DNA of 64,000 nucleotides from Citrus sinensis (lineage: Eukaryota > Streptophyta > Magnoliopsida > Sapindales > Rutaceae). The stretch is from positions 11,655,001 through 11,719,000 of the forward strand of contig NC_068562.1 of assembly GCF_022201045.2 (NCBI RefSeq), read 5' to 3'. Shown in pieces: positions 1 through 12,110 of this stretch. A program made the position numbers and the translations under genes. The notes below the pieces were generated by a model. The model was not told the origin of the DNA. It saw only the letters and a list, made by a program, of their open reading frames with translations, and made no database searches. Position 1 is the first letter of the stretch; the number at the start of each line of letters is the position of its first letter.

Positions 1-772
1 ACGGGAAAAAAAAAATCACAACGGGGCTATAAAATATTTGTGGTACTCTTTTGACTTGAATAATTAAATTAATTAGAAAATACATGAATTTTAATTTCAA
101 AAGGCATATGCATGCTGCATAATTCATAGGTTTTGTACGCACGCGCCATTGACGAGAGCGTGAGCGCATTGCCATCACCCCTGGATCTCACGCTTACCTT
201 CTAGATACCGTAAGCCCCAATATCCACCCCAAACGTTGCACACGTGTTAACAGTAGACCGAGTTAGATTATGGCCGAACAAGATGCTGTTATGTCTACTT
301 ATTACGAAGTAAATCAGCTTTTCAACTGACACCAGTCCAGTTCTCGTTGGACAATTTCCCACAATTTCACTTAAATACTGTGCCTCAGATTGTATCTTTA
401 TCTCTTCCCAACGGATTATGTGAACAGTTTTAGTACCAAAAATATTAACGGGTTATATCATTGGGTCCTTAATATCTTACATATTATAAAAAAGTACATA
501 GGTTATAAGTTCATGTTAAATAGGTCCCCAGATCAAACTTCATTATGGTAAGGATAAATTGGTAATATCACCGGTGTCAGGTACTGTTTTAAAACAAAAT
601 AGATAATTCATTACCTTGATTGATAAAATGTAATAAGCTAGGGATCTATATGTTATTTCCTAAAAGGGAAATAAAAACCGAACTAACCAACAACAATAAG
701 GCATATCTAAGAACTCTCAACGGTTTGTTTTCTGTCTTTGGTTTTGTGTGTTTATCTTTTACAGGTGAACAA
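1..772. other. Upstream region of the MBD gene
   Basis: No protein gene is supported here. A G-box core CACGTG lies at 241-246. Just before the MBD start codon, a pyrimidine-rich stretch ends in TTTTACAG at about 757-764. That looks like a 3' splice site, so the 5' UTR may itself be spliced. The open frame that runs into the MBD gene from position 620 has no family-like sequence before the ATG at 773. Confidence 0.4.
241..246. promoter_or_regulatory. G-box core (CACGTG)
   Basis: A palindromic CACGTG lies about 530 bp upstream of the MBD start codon, in ACACGTGT context. This is the classic core bound by plant bZIP and bHLH factors. One hexamer alone is weak evidence. Confidence 0.25.
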
Positions 773-3700
773 ATGGAGAGCAAGGGGGAAGTTATTTCGG
801 TTGAGCTGCCAGCACCGCCTGCTTGGAAGAAAATGGTCTTTTAATTTTCTCTTTAAAGCTTTTTTTTTTCTTTATATTCATGTGTATGAATAGGGTATGT
901 TTATTTTTTTGGAGGTTCAAAGTTTATGTTTTGTTAGTGAAGTTGTTATATTCTTACTTGTTAGTGTGATTTAATTTGTGGGTATGTTTATTTTTTGGGG
1001 ATTTCTCAGGTATGGATTGTTATTTGTTGTGGAATTTGGGTTGGTACTAATTTGTGGCTAGGGTTTCACTAAAAAAATAATTTTTAGCCATGTTTTGTGG
1101 TTGATTACCATTTTAAATATGTTGATTTGTCTAATTTTTTAATGGAAATTTTTGAATTTTGAATTTTTGTGGTAGAATTTTTGGATTGTATCTTTTTTTC
1201 TCATAATTGTATTTTATGGTAGGAGTTCTACAGTTAGGGTTTTCTTGAAAGGTGTTACTTGTAGTAGTGAGGATTGTTGCAAAAAGGGCTTTTCCCCTTT
1301 TTATTATAGTGTTTAAAACAATTTAACCTTTTTCAGAATTTTGGGGTCAACTATCAATTATTTTTCTTTTAGTCAACACACACATACACACACACCCCTA
1401 TATATATAGAGATGCAGGAAAAATAATCCTTTCTATGGAAGCTTTTGCTGATTATTTTCTTCCATGTCAAGTTGAGCTTTGTTCTCCTAGCCCTTTTAAA
1501 GTTTCTTGTTGAGATTATCTTGATTTTCATGCCGAATTTTGCTGCATTTTTGTATTTGCTTTTGATTTTAGTTCTGAAAAAAGCCTTGTTCAAAGCGAAG
1601 ATTAATAGCATATTTTTTAGTAAGATGACCAACGAAAATTTGTTGAGACGAAAGATAATGTGATGGGAGGTCAGTAAGTGTTCTTTGTATGTGCTTATAT
1701 AGTTCTACAAGAGTATCATTTTGTAATACATGTAGTTAAGTCATCATGTTGGGCAATATATTTCTGTTCAATACAGATCATTTGTGCGACTGTGTGTATG
1801 AAGGAACCATCCTTTGCTGCTTAAACAAGGCTTTAAATTTTCGTGCATTGCTTTCAGTCTCATATCAGCTTTGGTTGATCGTTGGTGATTTTGTGTTTAT
1901 TACAATTGAAAATGGGTGTGTAATTATTCAAATAGCTGATGCTAAGCTGGTTCTGTAATTTTATTGGGTTTTTTAGGGTTTCATTGGGTTATGCATTTGA
2001 GTTTACAAACACAATGGTATTCTTTTTTCCCTAAATTGTAAACACTTGGGTTTTTATTGTTTAAAATTATCTTTCTTGGTGCAGCTCTAATCTACAAGGC
2101 TGTGCTTTCCTTTGAATGCTCCTAATAAATAACTTTCCTAATAACAACTGAAGTGAAAAGTCATTCCATCAAATGATTTGGTGAAACGTGAAGTACTTTC
2201 TTCTTGGTTTTTGCTGTTATTAGGAATAGTCTGGTGTTGGGATGTGTTATACGTGCAAATTCTCATTGCTAGTGGATTTTACTGGTGGATGTTTGGGTTT
2301 GCCGTCATTTACTATCACTGCATGTATTAGTGTGTTTATTGAACAGTTAAAAATCAGTAAATAATCCTCAGTTCCCTCTGTTTTCTTAGATCCTAGTAGA
2401 TGTAGCATGTATCAACTAGTGTTTATGCATGTGTCAGCATGTGTTTAGACAATAAATTTAAAGGTTACAGTGATATAAGCAGACAGGAAAAGGATGTATG
2501 TATGCAATGTTTGAGGAAAGGTGAAACGTTTTCATTTGGAATTGAGTTTAAAGCAAGGAGATATTTAGTTTCATGCTGTATTATATATTTTGATGACCAA
2601 ATATTGTGCGCCTATATTCTCTTTAAATAATTGTCCCCTGTCCTTGCATGTTCTGTTGATCTTTATTTTTTATTTGATTTTGAAGAAACTTTCTAAGTGC
2701 ATACACCTGTATAGTCTAAGATCTTCTAGACAAGGTAGCATCCATCAAGAAATTTTACTGCTTAATATGTGTTATATTCGTAGATTTTCTATGTAAGAAG
2801 TAATATTTGTACTGATGCAGATGCATGAATTATACACAGCTTAAGTTTATGAGATATTTTTGTTCGGTTGAACCATATATAAATTTTAATGTTTACTAGG
2901 ATTGCATTTTGTCTTTTTTGGTTCATATAGCTGTTAATCAGTTAACCAATTTATGTTACTCTGGTTTGGCTAGCCAATTAAGAATTTATATTTACTGGAT
3001 TGTAAAGCCAACATATGCAAGCCACATGTGAGTTCTTATATGTAATCATACTTATCATGTTTCAGTGTTTAGGTGGATATGAATTAGGGTCAGCAGCATT
3101 TCAACAGTAAGAAAAGGAGTGTGGATGGTACAGTTTATCATCAATTTGGAAGTCTAGGTTATTTCGATGCATGTATCTTGTATTCGATGTTAGGGATATA
3201 ACTATGAGATTTTATATTTGAAGGAAATTTGATATAGACTATATGCAGATTTCTATCATGGTTTCTATAAGCTTGGAGGAGTATTTTTAATGCCTGAGAG
3301 CTTGAAAGTCATACGTTTACATGTTAAACCATTGGATATATGTTAAGAATCAAGCTTAAAGCAGATTCTTTTCTTGGAGTAAAAATTCAAGAATTAAGAG
3401 AAGATTTTAAGAATCAAGCATTTACCCGTATGAAGATACCATGGGTTCTGTGTTATTTGATTGTGTTTATATCTTGACTATACATTGAAGAGTCTAATGA
3501 AAAGAACATTTTATACGTATTTGATCTTTGTTTCTCTTTCCCTCTATTCCTTATTTGTGTATATAAGATTGGATGTTGTCGGTTTATAGTGTCCGGTTCG
3601 CATTGTATAACACATGACGTCCTCTGTTTCCGTGCAGTATTTGCCCAAGAAAGGAGGCACACCAAGGAAGAGTGAGATCATGTTCATTGCTCCAACTGGA

Positions 3701-4555
3701 GAGGAGCTCCATAACAGGAAACAATTGGAGCAATACCTAAAATCTCACCCTGGTAATCCTGCAATAACAGAGTTTGATTGGGGCACTGGTGAGACCCCCA
3801 GAAGATCATCAAGGATCAGCGAAAAGGCCAAGGCAACTCCAACTCCTGAGAAGGAGCCTCCAAAGAAGCGAGGTCGAAGATCGACATCAGCCTCGAAGAA
3901 GGATAATAAAGAAACTGAAGCTCCTGAAAATGCTGAGCGTGAGAAAGAAGTTGAGATGCAAGTTGCAGAAGAAACTGAGAAGAAAAAGGCAGAAGCTGAG
4001 GTGGGAAAAGATGTTTCTGTTGAGACTCAAGTTGGGAAGGAAGGTGAAACACAAGAAAAAGCTGAAGTGACTGAGAACAAAGATGCCAATATGGAGGAAG
4101 CTGGTCCAGAACAGAACAATAAGGCCCAAGATGGTGCTGAGGAAACTAAGAATAGCAATGAAGAGAGAGAAGCTGCCAGTGTTAAAGAAAATGAAGAGAC
4201 TGCTGCTGAAGTAACTCAAAATGAAAAGGAGAAGGTAGAGATCTCTGTGGAAAATGTTCCACAAAATGAGGCTGAGGAAGAGGATGGTGCCACTGACAAC
4301 AAGCAGGACAACCCCAGCACTGTCACTGTTGGAGAAAATGGCGGAGCAGAGAAAGATGAAGGCAATGGATCCGCCCCAGCAACTGATGGAGAGGTCAAAG
4401 AGAAACAAGATGGGCTGGAAAATGATGAAAAATCTAACGTCCCAGACAAGGAGACAGGCAAGGAAATTGACGGGGGGGTGATTGAAAATGGTAAAGTCGA
4501 CCAAATGGGGCGAACTGATACCACCCCTCAACATCCAGCTTCTGTCAGCTGCTGA
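773..4555 (+). CDS. MBD11: Methyl-CpG-binding-domain protein, MBD10/MBD11-like (2 exons)
   Basis: Exons are 773-835 and 3638-4555, giving about 326 aa. The phase-0 junction joins ...PAWKKM to YLPKKGG..., which matches the MBD10/11 family without a gap. The MBD lies at about residues 8-75 ([38 protein letters not shown]). A basic stretch follows ([16 protein letters not shown], then [11 protein letters not shown]-hook-like). The remaining ~200 residues are Glu/Lys/Asn-rich, low-complexity and probably disordered. Family knowledge: nuclear chromatin proteins; Arabidopsis MBD10/11 lack strong mCpG preference and affect development and rDNA silencing. The start at 773 gives the expected short N-terminus. 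Oddities: a 2.8 kb intron and a weak donor (GTCTTT instead of GTAAGT-like). A broken copy of the 3' end lies at about 8385-9060. Family call is firm; MBD10 versus MBD11 is not. Confidence 0.9.
836..3637 (+). other. 2.8 kb intron of the MBD gene
   Basis: AT-rich and T-rich sequence with no coding stretch I can support. The acceptor is TTTCCGTGCAG ending at 3637. A short CA/TA microsatellite lies at about 1376-1409. I saw no transposon end repeats by eye. Confidence 0.7.
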
Positions 4556-5546
4556 ATGTACCGTGCTTTTATCCATTGCAAGTAGCCCAGTGTAATATCC
4601 CTGTATCTTTTTCGATTTGTCCTTGTAACATTTTGGATTTCATGGATGACTGTAACATTAAAGTTGTCGTTAGATTTAATTGTCTCTGTAGGGAAATTAA
4701 TCTGTATCCGTAGTAGTGTAGGCTGTAGATGCTACAGCTAATGTTATATTGTGCAGGAACTTAGATTGTAGACTTGTGACATCCTTTCTTATTTTCGTCT
4801 ATGCTTAGTAGCTGAAACTTGAATTGCTTGGATAGCTTTTCTTTCTCAATCTTTGTTTATTTTTTTGTTTTGCAAGGCTGTAGGGTAGAGCGTTCCAGAT
4901 TCTAGGGTGGATGCATCCTTTTCCTTAAGCAGTTATTTGGACAGATTTTCAAAGAAGTTAAAAAACTGATTAAAGCTGGTTTACCTTTGATATCCTCACA
5001 TATCAGAATCCATGATTCTCCTTTGCCCTTATCAATATAACCATTAGAATCTAAGAATTGCTATTGCCTTAGGGTTCTTATAGCCATTATGAACTGCCAG
5101 TAGGTTTCAACTCCGTTCCTTCAACGCAACACCATTTTGAAGGAGCTGACTTTGAAATACAGATTTTTCCAGCAGTCCTAGGTGTGAAAGGGAGGATTGT
5201 AGCTTGACTTGAAACAAGGCAGCGCAAGCACAAACACTGAACCCAAAATGTTCTGAGAATGAAACCTAATATGACAATTATATCTCAACTATTACACAAC
5301 AAGCCACTAAGTAGCTGTGCTTAAAGAATTGAAGAAACATAATCTGCAAAAATGTGCTCAAAAACATTGAACCAATTGTCCAAGTATGGTCGGAACACAA
5401 TTAGTTCACTCAACCATGCCCAAGCGAAACAACAACAAAGCAATAATCCTAAATGGCAAAATCATCAATTCCAATCTACAACAGAGTTCATATTTGATTT
5501 AAGAGCACTAACACCATTTCTGGCTGCTGCAGGAAGAAGTACTTAC
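4556..5546. other. MBD 3' UTR and start of a local repeat array
   Basis: The first ~200 bp are the likely 3' UTR; the same sequence recurs in the broken copy at 8720-9060. A block beginning GAAACTTGAATTGCTTGGAT at 4813 recurs at 6518 and 9082, marking the left side of three related downstream blocks. Further sequence here (for example around 5230-5290) is echoed at 7480-7560 and 10150-10420. Confidence 0.55.
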
Positions 5547-6030
5547 CTAACTGTCCGAGAGAAATATGATTTGGCAATCTTTAGAACCTCTTGGATACCC
5601 AAATATGGTCTCGCTAATAAGCATCGTTTCTTCATCTGATGACAATGGTGGAGAACAAATGACCATTTTTTCCAAGACTTCCGCATTTCCCAACAGGAAC
5701 TTTACCACTGTCAACTCATACTGCTTCCCTTGAAACCCCTTGATACCAATGACTTTAAGGCAATTCAACATGCCCTTTGGGACGGGCTCTGGTTCTCTCC
5801 ATCGCCGGAGCCACTCATCACAGACAAATTGATCCTCATCCAGGACTTCCTAATGACGAAGTCCTAATGACGTAGAACATACAAAACCAAATAATTATCA
5901 AATATGCAATCAAAGAGCATCATTCATAATTTTGCTATAACTAAAAAATTCATTGAGTCAAAATAGTACCTTTTCCAAGGCTAGAAATTCCAGATAGGGC
6001 GAGCACTCCATTATAATTGGCAAAACGGTC
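5547..6030 (-). pseudogene. Orphan FBD-domain fragment of an F-box/LRR/FBD gene (copy 1)
   Basis: Read on the minus strand, an exon ending at 5970 carries MECSPYLEFLALEK, then a GT donor. The next exon (5849-5547, after an AG) continues EVLDEDQFVCDEWLRRW and then CLKVIGIKGFQGKQYEL and VKFLLGNAEVLEKMVI. This is the end of the LRR part and the FBD domain of plant F-box/FBD/LRR proteins, which are substrate receptors of SCF ubiquitin ligases. No F-box or earlier LRRs are seen upstream. Before the first exon the sequence turns non-coding, so this is a 3' gene fragment. An 'AGTCCTAATGACG' stretch is locally duplicated at the exon edge (about 5844-5874). Confidence 0.7.
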
Positions 6031-7799
6031 CAATTATAACAATTCCGAAACCCCACTTCCAAATTTATCGAACAAATGAATTTAGCAGAAAATGTGAAAT
6101 CAGATACGACTCCAAGACCAAGATTTGGCATAAGGACATGGCAGAGAACCTTCAGAAAAAAAAAAAAAATTTAATTATTCTACTTCTTCTTCTTTGTTGG
6201 CAGCCATTTTCTTTGCTTCTTGTTTCTTGATTCCGTGAAGCTTTGATTTGATTGGTGGGGGAAGCAGAGAAAGTGAAAGGTGAAATGATGGATTTGTTGT
6301 GGTAATTTTCTTTAGTTGAGAAAGGATATTTACAGGGGACTTGCTTCGTGAGTGTGAGAGTTAAAAGAAATGATCCTCTGCTGCGGTGACCTTCCCACAG
6401 TTAAATGAATTGACAGCGGTGAAAAGAAGTATCTCAAAATGAGGCAGAGAGAGAGAATACTGCCGGGTGTCAAACAAACAGGGCAACCGAAAAGTGATTG
6501 GATATATAGCTTCAACTGAAACTTCAATTGCTTGGATAGCCGTGGCCTTTAGTTCTCAATTTTTATGCTCTTTTAATGCTGTGGTATGACCGTAGAGTTG
6601 CCTGTTCTAGAGTAATTGGCATCTTCAAGTTCAGAAGCTGGTTAAGTTACCCTTCAAGTGAGTTTAATTAGCACAAAATTGTTTTCCTTGGTGCTCTCTT
6701 CTTTCAGGCTTGACAGCATGATACTTGTTTCTCAGGCTTTATCGGCAACATCATCATTGTTTATTCTCCTAGCCTTTATGAACCCTATTATCCAATGAAG
6801 TTGACTGATTTATGAAATAGAACCAGAAAATGTGTTCATTGTTAATAGCCAGAACTAGTATTGTTCCCCAGCAATCAGATCAATGAAAGAGAAGACTATA
6901 CTGGGAGCATGACCTGATACCCGGTTCGTTTATGATCTTGATACGTCTGAACTCTGCTTTGCTCATGAAACTTGTACTCAGGAATTATGATCAAAGTTTA
7001 TTTTCTCAGGGAATTTCCAACTTTTCCTAATAAGTCAGAACAAATTTGATGAAGACCTCAAAGGATTATACACCCAAGAATAAGAAAATATGATAACTGA
7101 TAAGCAAAATAATGTCTCATTCCAACATTACTAGCTAAATCATCAATGCTGTCATGCTGACATTATTCATTGCTGCTAATTGCACTTACTGTAGTGCAAC
7201 TCATCCTTGAAGAATCTATCTATTGCCTGCTTATTGTTATACAGCACATGCCAAACTGGCTTAAAATTCAGGCACGTTCTAACTTCTAAGAATGAAACCT
7301 GGAAAATTGATTCTGGGAAAGTGAATCCAGAGAATAAGCATACCAACTATTTGCTTCTTTCTTCAAATTGCCAGAGACAAATTTTTTGAACCATCTTGCA
7401 AATCAACAACGTGATTGGTAAAATTACAAATATATTATCAACATTAAAAACGATTTCACTTATATCCATCAGATGACGAGTATGCTATCTAGAATTCAGT
7501 TCTGCTGTGAATGACAGTTCTATCTCAACTATTACCAAACAAGCAACAATGTAACTCTCTTCTTAAAACAGATTGAAGAAGCACAATCCGCACATTATGA
7601 AATAACGCGCCCTTAATACCATTGAATCAATGATCCAAGTACGATCAAACTACAATTGATTGCATTTAACAGTACCTAACTGAAACAACAACAAGGAATA
7701 AATCTGACAGGAAAAATCATCAATTCAACTCTATGAAAGTACTTATTTGATTAAAAACCAGAACTAATATTTGTGGCAGCTGCAGGGAAAAGTACTTAT
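6031..7799. other. Non-coding part of the FBD/MBD repeat array
   Basis: An A-run followed by a CT-rich stretch lies at 6155-6200. On the minus strand a ten-codon frame starting MAANKEEEVE ends in a stop there; it is too short to call. From 6518 the sequence repeats the block that starts at 4813. No complete gene is seen. Confidence 0.5.
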
Positions 7800-8255
7800 T
7801 TAACTGTCCGAGGAAAATATGATTCGGCAATCTTTAGAACCTCTTCGATACTCCAACATGGTCTTTCTAAGCATCATTTCTTCATCTGATGTTAACGGCA
7901 GAGCGCAAATGACCATCTTTTCCATGACTAATGCTTCTCTCAACAAGAACTTTACCACTGTCAACTCGTACTGCTTCCCTTGAAATCCCTTGATACCAAT
8001 TACTTTAAGGTAATTGCACATACACATTGGTGCGGCCTTCGGTTCTCTCCATAGCCGGCCCCATTCATCAGAAACAAATTGAACCTCATCCAGGACTTCC
8101 TAATGACGCGGCACATACAACGCCAAATAATGATCAAAATATGCAATCAAGAGCATCATTCATAATTTTGCTATAATTTAATATTTATTGAATCAAAATT
8201 AATACCTTTTCTAAGGCTAGAAATTCTAGATTAGGCGAGCACTCCAGTATATTTG
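7800..8255 (-). pseudogene. Orphan FBD-domain fragment (copy 2)
   Basis: Same layout as copy 1. The upstream exon ends at 8206 with LECSPNLEFLALEK before a GT donor, which matches the family motif more closely than copy 1. The next exon, 8099-7800, reads EVLDEVQFVSDEWGRLW and then YLKVIGIKGFQGKQYEL, with VKFLLREALVMEKMVI further on. The frame ends ...IIFSSDS. No F-box or LRR repeats precede it. Both fragments keep an open FBD frame and plausible splice sites, so a short transcript cannot be excluded, but the receptor part is missing. Confidence 0.7.
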
Positions 8256-8384
8256 GCTTTCTGGTTTAGTGCGAGTGTTAAAAGAAATGAATGAAATTCT
8301 CTGGTGAGCTTTCCCTAGTTGAAATGAATTAACAGTAGTGAAAAGTAATAGTAAATTTGTATATGAATTTTTGTCCAATTTTTA

Positions 8385-9060
8385 TGAATCACAAGAAAAA
8401 GCTGAAGAAGTAACCGAGAACAGATGATCCAAAGCAGGATACTAAGGCCCAAGATGATGCTCAAGAAGCTAATAATATCAATGAAGAAAAAGAAGCTGCC
8501 ACTATGCTAATTGTGAAGTGAAAATGAGGTCGAGAAAGAGGGCAAAACCAGCACTGTCGCTGTTGGTGAAACGGCAGAGCGCAGAGAGAGGAAGCAAATG
8601 GATCAACCCCCAGAAACTGATTGAGATTGATGAAAATTCCAACTTGAAAGACAAGGAGATAAACAAGGCAATTGACGGGGAGTTGATTGAAAATGGCAAA
8701 GTCAACCAAATGGGGTGGGGTGACTGATTTAATTGCTTTTGGTCCAGTGTCATATTCCTGTATCTTTTGATTTGACCTTGTAACTTTTTGGATTTCTTGG
8801 ATACAGTAACATACGAGTCGTGCAACTGTAATACTATACCACAGCTGCATTTAGCCATTGAATCTAGTTATGGTGACAACTGTGGATTAGATCCAATAAC
8901 GGGTACTGCTGTGGTTTTACCCGTAACATTAATGTTGTCACTAGATTTAATTGTGTACGTAGATATTAATCAGTATCCTTTTCGACATAGGTCACAGATG
9001 TTAGCTGCAGGTTATGTTGTAGTATTCAGGAACTTAAATTGTAGATTTGTCATATCCTTT
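8385..9060 (+). pseudogene. Broken duplicate of the MBD gene 3' end
   Basis: About 8390-8730 matches the acidic tail and stop region of the intact MBD gene (about 4050-4560). Recognisable pieces are the AAGGCCCAAGATG segment, AATGAAGA(A/G)...GAAGCTGCC, and ATTGA(C/A)...GATTGAAAATGGTAAAGTC(G/A)ACCAAATGGGG. About 8720-9060 matches the gene's 3' UTR. Frameshifts and internal deletions break the reading frame, and no MBD domain is present. The remaining open frame at 8518-8724 is in a different frame from the parent. It lies between FBD copies 2 and 3, so the local duplication carried MBD and FBD sequence together. Confidence 0.75.
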
Positions 9061-10654
9061 TATTGTCTATGCCTAGTAACCGAAACTCAATTGCTTGGAT
9101 ACCTTTTCTTTTTTTTATTTTTGTGTTACTTTTAACGTTACGTAAAGACAGTAAGTTTCCAGATTCTAAAATGGAGATAGTTGTACAGGTTTTGACTGTC
9201 ATCTTCAAGTTACAGAATCTGGAGGACACTTCCAAGTGGCTTTAGCACAAAGTCGTCTTCTCTGATATTTGTTCTTTGGTTTGGCAGCATTATATGTTTC
9301 CCAGGTTTACTTATTTATGATAGTCTCCCTAGGAATCTGAAGACATTATTTTTCCCTTATCAATCTAACCATCATAATCTCAGAATTATATCAGAATTTC
9401 CAACAAAATGATGAAAAAATGCGATTGGGAATAAGTCTGACACTTCAATTCAACAGCAACATAAGACACTTCAGCAACCCAGCAATAGTCTCTGGTTTCA
9501 TCTGGACAGCTAATGCCAACCCTGCGAGAGAGGTGATCAACTTCAAACAAAACCATTTGTGAAGCAACCTACTTTAGGAAGTCTATAATGGGAGCATGGC
9601 AACAACACAATACAGCCGGTCTGTTTATAATCTCAATACATATGGACCTTTTCTTCTGAATTTGTGCTTAAGATAGAAGCTGATTTTGTCAAACAGTTTC
9701 CAACTTGTACTAGTAAGTCAAAACAAATTTGAGCAAAAGCTCTAGGATTTTATGCCCAAGAAAAAGAAAAAATGATAACCGAAATAATGTCTCACTCTCA
9801 TCACAAATGTAGCTTTTTCTAGTATGAAAGAATGTGCTAAATATATTGCTAAGAAAGGGTGAGAAGTTTGCTGAAGGATCAGCTTGAATTTCTCATTCCA
9901 AGACACACTTGAGCATTCTAGCTGTGTCAACTTAAAGTATCAAGAGTAGAACATCATCACTAGAAACTTTCCTAGTTTCACGTCAAGATGAAGATTGTAA
10001 CAGTTAGATCATTGGTGCTGAAATTACTAGAACAGGTTTATTGCTGCTAATTGTACTTACTGCAGTGAAAATATTGCATACATGTTTTGAATCTATCTAT
10101 TGCCCCATTGTATGCATAACTACTAGACTTGAAATTTGGCAGATTAAGTTCAGGCACTGAACCCAAAATGTCTCATTAGAATGAAACCTGATAAAAATAG
10201 AAACTAGGTACCCAGAGAATAAGCATGCAACCATTTCCTTATTTCTTCAAACTGCCTGAGACAAGTCTCAGAGGATACTTACAAACCAGCAAGTATGATT
10301 GTTGCAATTACACATCCACTAACAACCTTACAAATGATTTCATGTTTATCAATTAAATGACAAGTATGCTAGCCACGGAATTCATTTCTGCAATGTATGA
10401 CAATTATATCTCTACTATGACTGAACAAGCAACAACAAAACTCTCTGTTTTTAGAAGATTAAAAATGCAAAATCTACACAATATGAAATAGCTTCCCTTG
10501 AAAATCATTGAACCAACAAGAAGTGTGATCAAACTACAACGTAAACAACAAGCAATAAGCCTAAACGGAAAAATCATCAATTCCAGTCTACAACAATAGA
10601 GTGTATTTGATTCAAAAACAGAATCTTTTGTGGCTGCTGGGTTAAGGCTCCAAC
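9061..10654. other. Third block of the local repeat array, non-coding
   Basis: It begins with the block shared with 4813 and 6518 (here at 9082). It contains degraded versions of sequences flanking FBD copies 1 and 2, for example the AATGAAACCTGATAA stretch near 10180 and TATCTCTACTATGACTGAACAAGCAACAA near 10405. No gene is seen. Confidence 0.5.
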
Positions 10655-10740
10655 AAAGAACCGTCTGTTAAAAAGAAGACTTGGCAAGTTTCAAAACCTT
10701 TTTAATACCTAAATATGGTCTCGCTAAGCATCATTTCTTC
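10655..10740 (-). pseudogene. Truncated FBD-domain fragment (copy 3)
   Basis: Minus-strand reading gives EEMMLSETIFRY, a stop, then KGFETCQ. This lines up with the end of the FBD domain in copies 1 and 2. The match stops at 10740/10741, where the inverted duplication of a gypsy gag fragment begins. The insertion therefore broke this copy. Confidence 0.55.
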
Positions 10741-10889
10741 CCCCTCAATTCCTCAATTGCCCGCTGCATCGCCTCCAATCTAGGATTAACGTGTTGTTGA
10801 ATGACCACTCTAGCTGTTTATCCGCGTGATCAACAAGACATTAATCCTAGATTGGAGGTAATGCAGCGGGCAATCGAGGAATTGAGGGG
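10741..10889. repeat. 60-bp inverted duplication (hairpin) at a gag fragment
   Basis: The left arm is 10741-10800 and the right arm 10830-10889. By eye about 55 of 60 positions are complementary, with a 29-bp spacer. The right arm is coding sequence of the gag remnant and the left arm is its reverse copy. Transcription through this DNA would give a long hairpin RNA. Confidence 0.85.
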
Positions 10890-12110
10890 GCTTGTTATTC
10901 AAAACGACAACAGGGAGAGATTTCAAAGGCAAGGTGCCAATCATGAGGGAATACCTCAAGGTCCTGAGCCTGAGAGGCGACCTCCCGAACAATAACTTGA
11001 GATTTTGGCAGGTGATTTAGATGATGAAGAATCAGTGGTTAATGATAGAGGACATGAAAGGAAATCAAATTACAAGATTCATGTGGATCTTGCCGATTTT
11101 CACGGTGGAATGCATATTGAGGAATTTTTAGATTAGTTGGTAGAGGTTGAAAATTTCTTTGAATACATGGAGATCCCTGAAGAAAAATGGGTTAAGCTAG
11201 TAGCATTTAAACTAAAAGGAGCATCATCCGCTTGGTGTCAACAAGTACAAAATTGAAAGAGAGTTACGGGAAAACAAATCATCAGATCATGGAGACGAAT
11301 GAAGAGAATGTTAGAAGAGCATTATCTACCACCAAATTACAAGCAGTAGCTGTATTTGAAGTACTACAGTTGTAGACAGGAAATCACAGTGTCGATGAGT
11401 ATACAGAGGAGTTTCAGTGTCTATATTTCGAAAATAATTTGGATGAGCTAGAGTTTAGAACAGTTGCAAAGTATGTTGGTGGATTGAAGTAGAAGATTTA
11501 TGATGAGCTTTATTTGGAGTTACAAAGGCAAAGAGATTGGAAGAGCGAATTAAGCAATTGTTTATATCCAAATCACAGCAACAATTTACTGGGTTTCAGA
11601 GTAATTAGAGCCGAGGGTTGCAGAATAATGTTGGAGCTGAAAATAAGCAGAAAATGTGGGCTGGAAGTAGAAAAACTTGAGATGAAGATAAACAAAAGGC
11701 ATGGTAGCCACCACAACAGCAGACAAAGCAACAACCACTAAGACAGCAGCAGTATCTACAAATGTTTGAAGTAATATTATCAGGGCATCGATCAAGTGAT
11801 TGTCGTAGTAAAAAAGCGCATTTGATGGAGACTGAAGTTGAAATAGGTAACACATTCTTAGTTACTTAACACAGCGCAGAAGAAGATGCAGTCGGAGGAG
11901 GAGCAAATAAAGGGGAGATGCTGTATTGTGCAGAAAATTTTGTTGACGTCGAAACAAGAAGAGGAGACTCAACGACATAAAATTTTCAGGACCCGCGGTG
12001 CCATCAACGATAAAGTATTAAAGTGTGCAACGTGATCATTGATAGTGGCAGTAGTAAGAACATTGTGTCAAAAGCACTTTATTTTGAACTATTCTTAATA
12101 GATCTAAGCC
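10801..12110 (+). mobile_element. Ty3/gypsy gag-protease remnant
   Basis: From 10801 the frame reads MTTLAVYPRDQQDINPRLEV. Broken frames follow that carry gag features: FKLKGASSAWCQQVQN, then RSWRRMKRMLEEHYLPPNY and SVDEYTEEFQ. Near 12030 a stretch reads CNVIIDSGSSKNIVSKAL, the D-S/T-G active-site region of a retroviral-type aspartic protease. Several in-frame stops (for example at about 10993, 11136 and 11257) and shifts show it is dead. No RT follows and no LTRs were recognised, so it is an internal fragment. It belongs to a different gypsy group from the element at 26-37 kb. Confidence 0.8.

Noticed and set aside
3887-4576. Long minus-strand open frame (229 aa) opposite the MBD tail
   Set aside because: It is the mirror of a Glu/Lys-rich coding region (GAA/AAG read backwards gives TTC/CTT). 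The hydrophobic Phe/Ser/Leu sequence has no family features.
6170-6260. Minus-strand start MAANKEEEVE as first exon of the FBD gene
   Set aside because: Stops after ten codons with no donor site in frame, next to an A-run; too little to support an exon.
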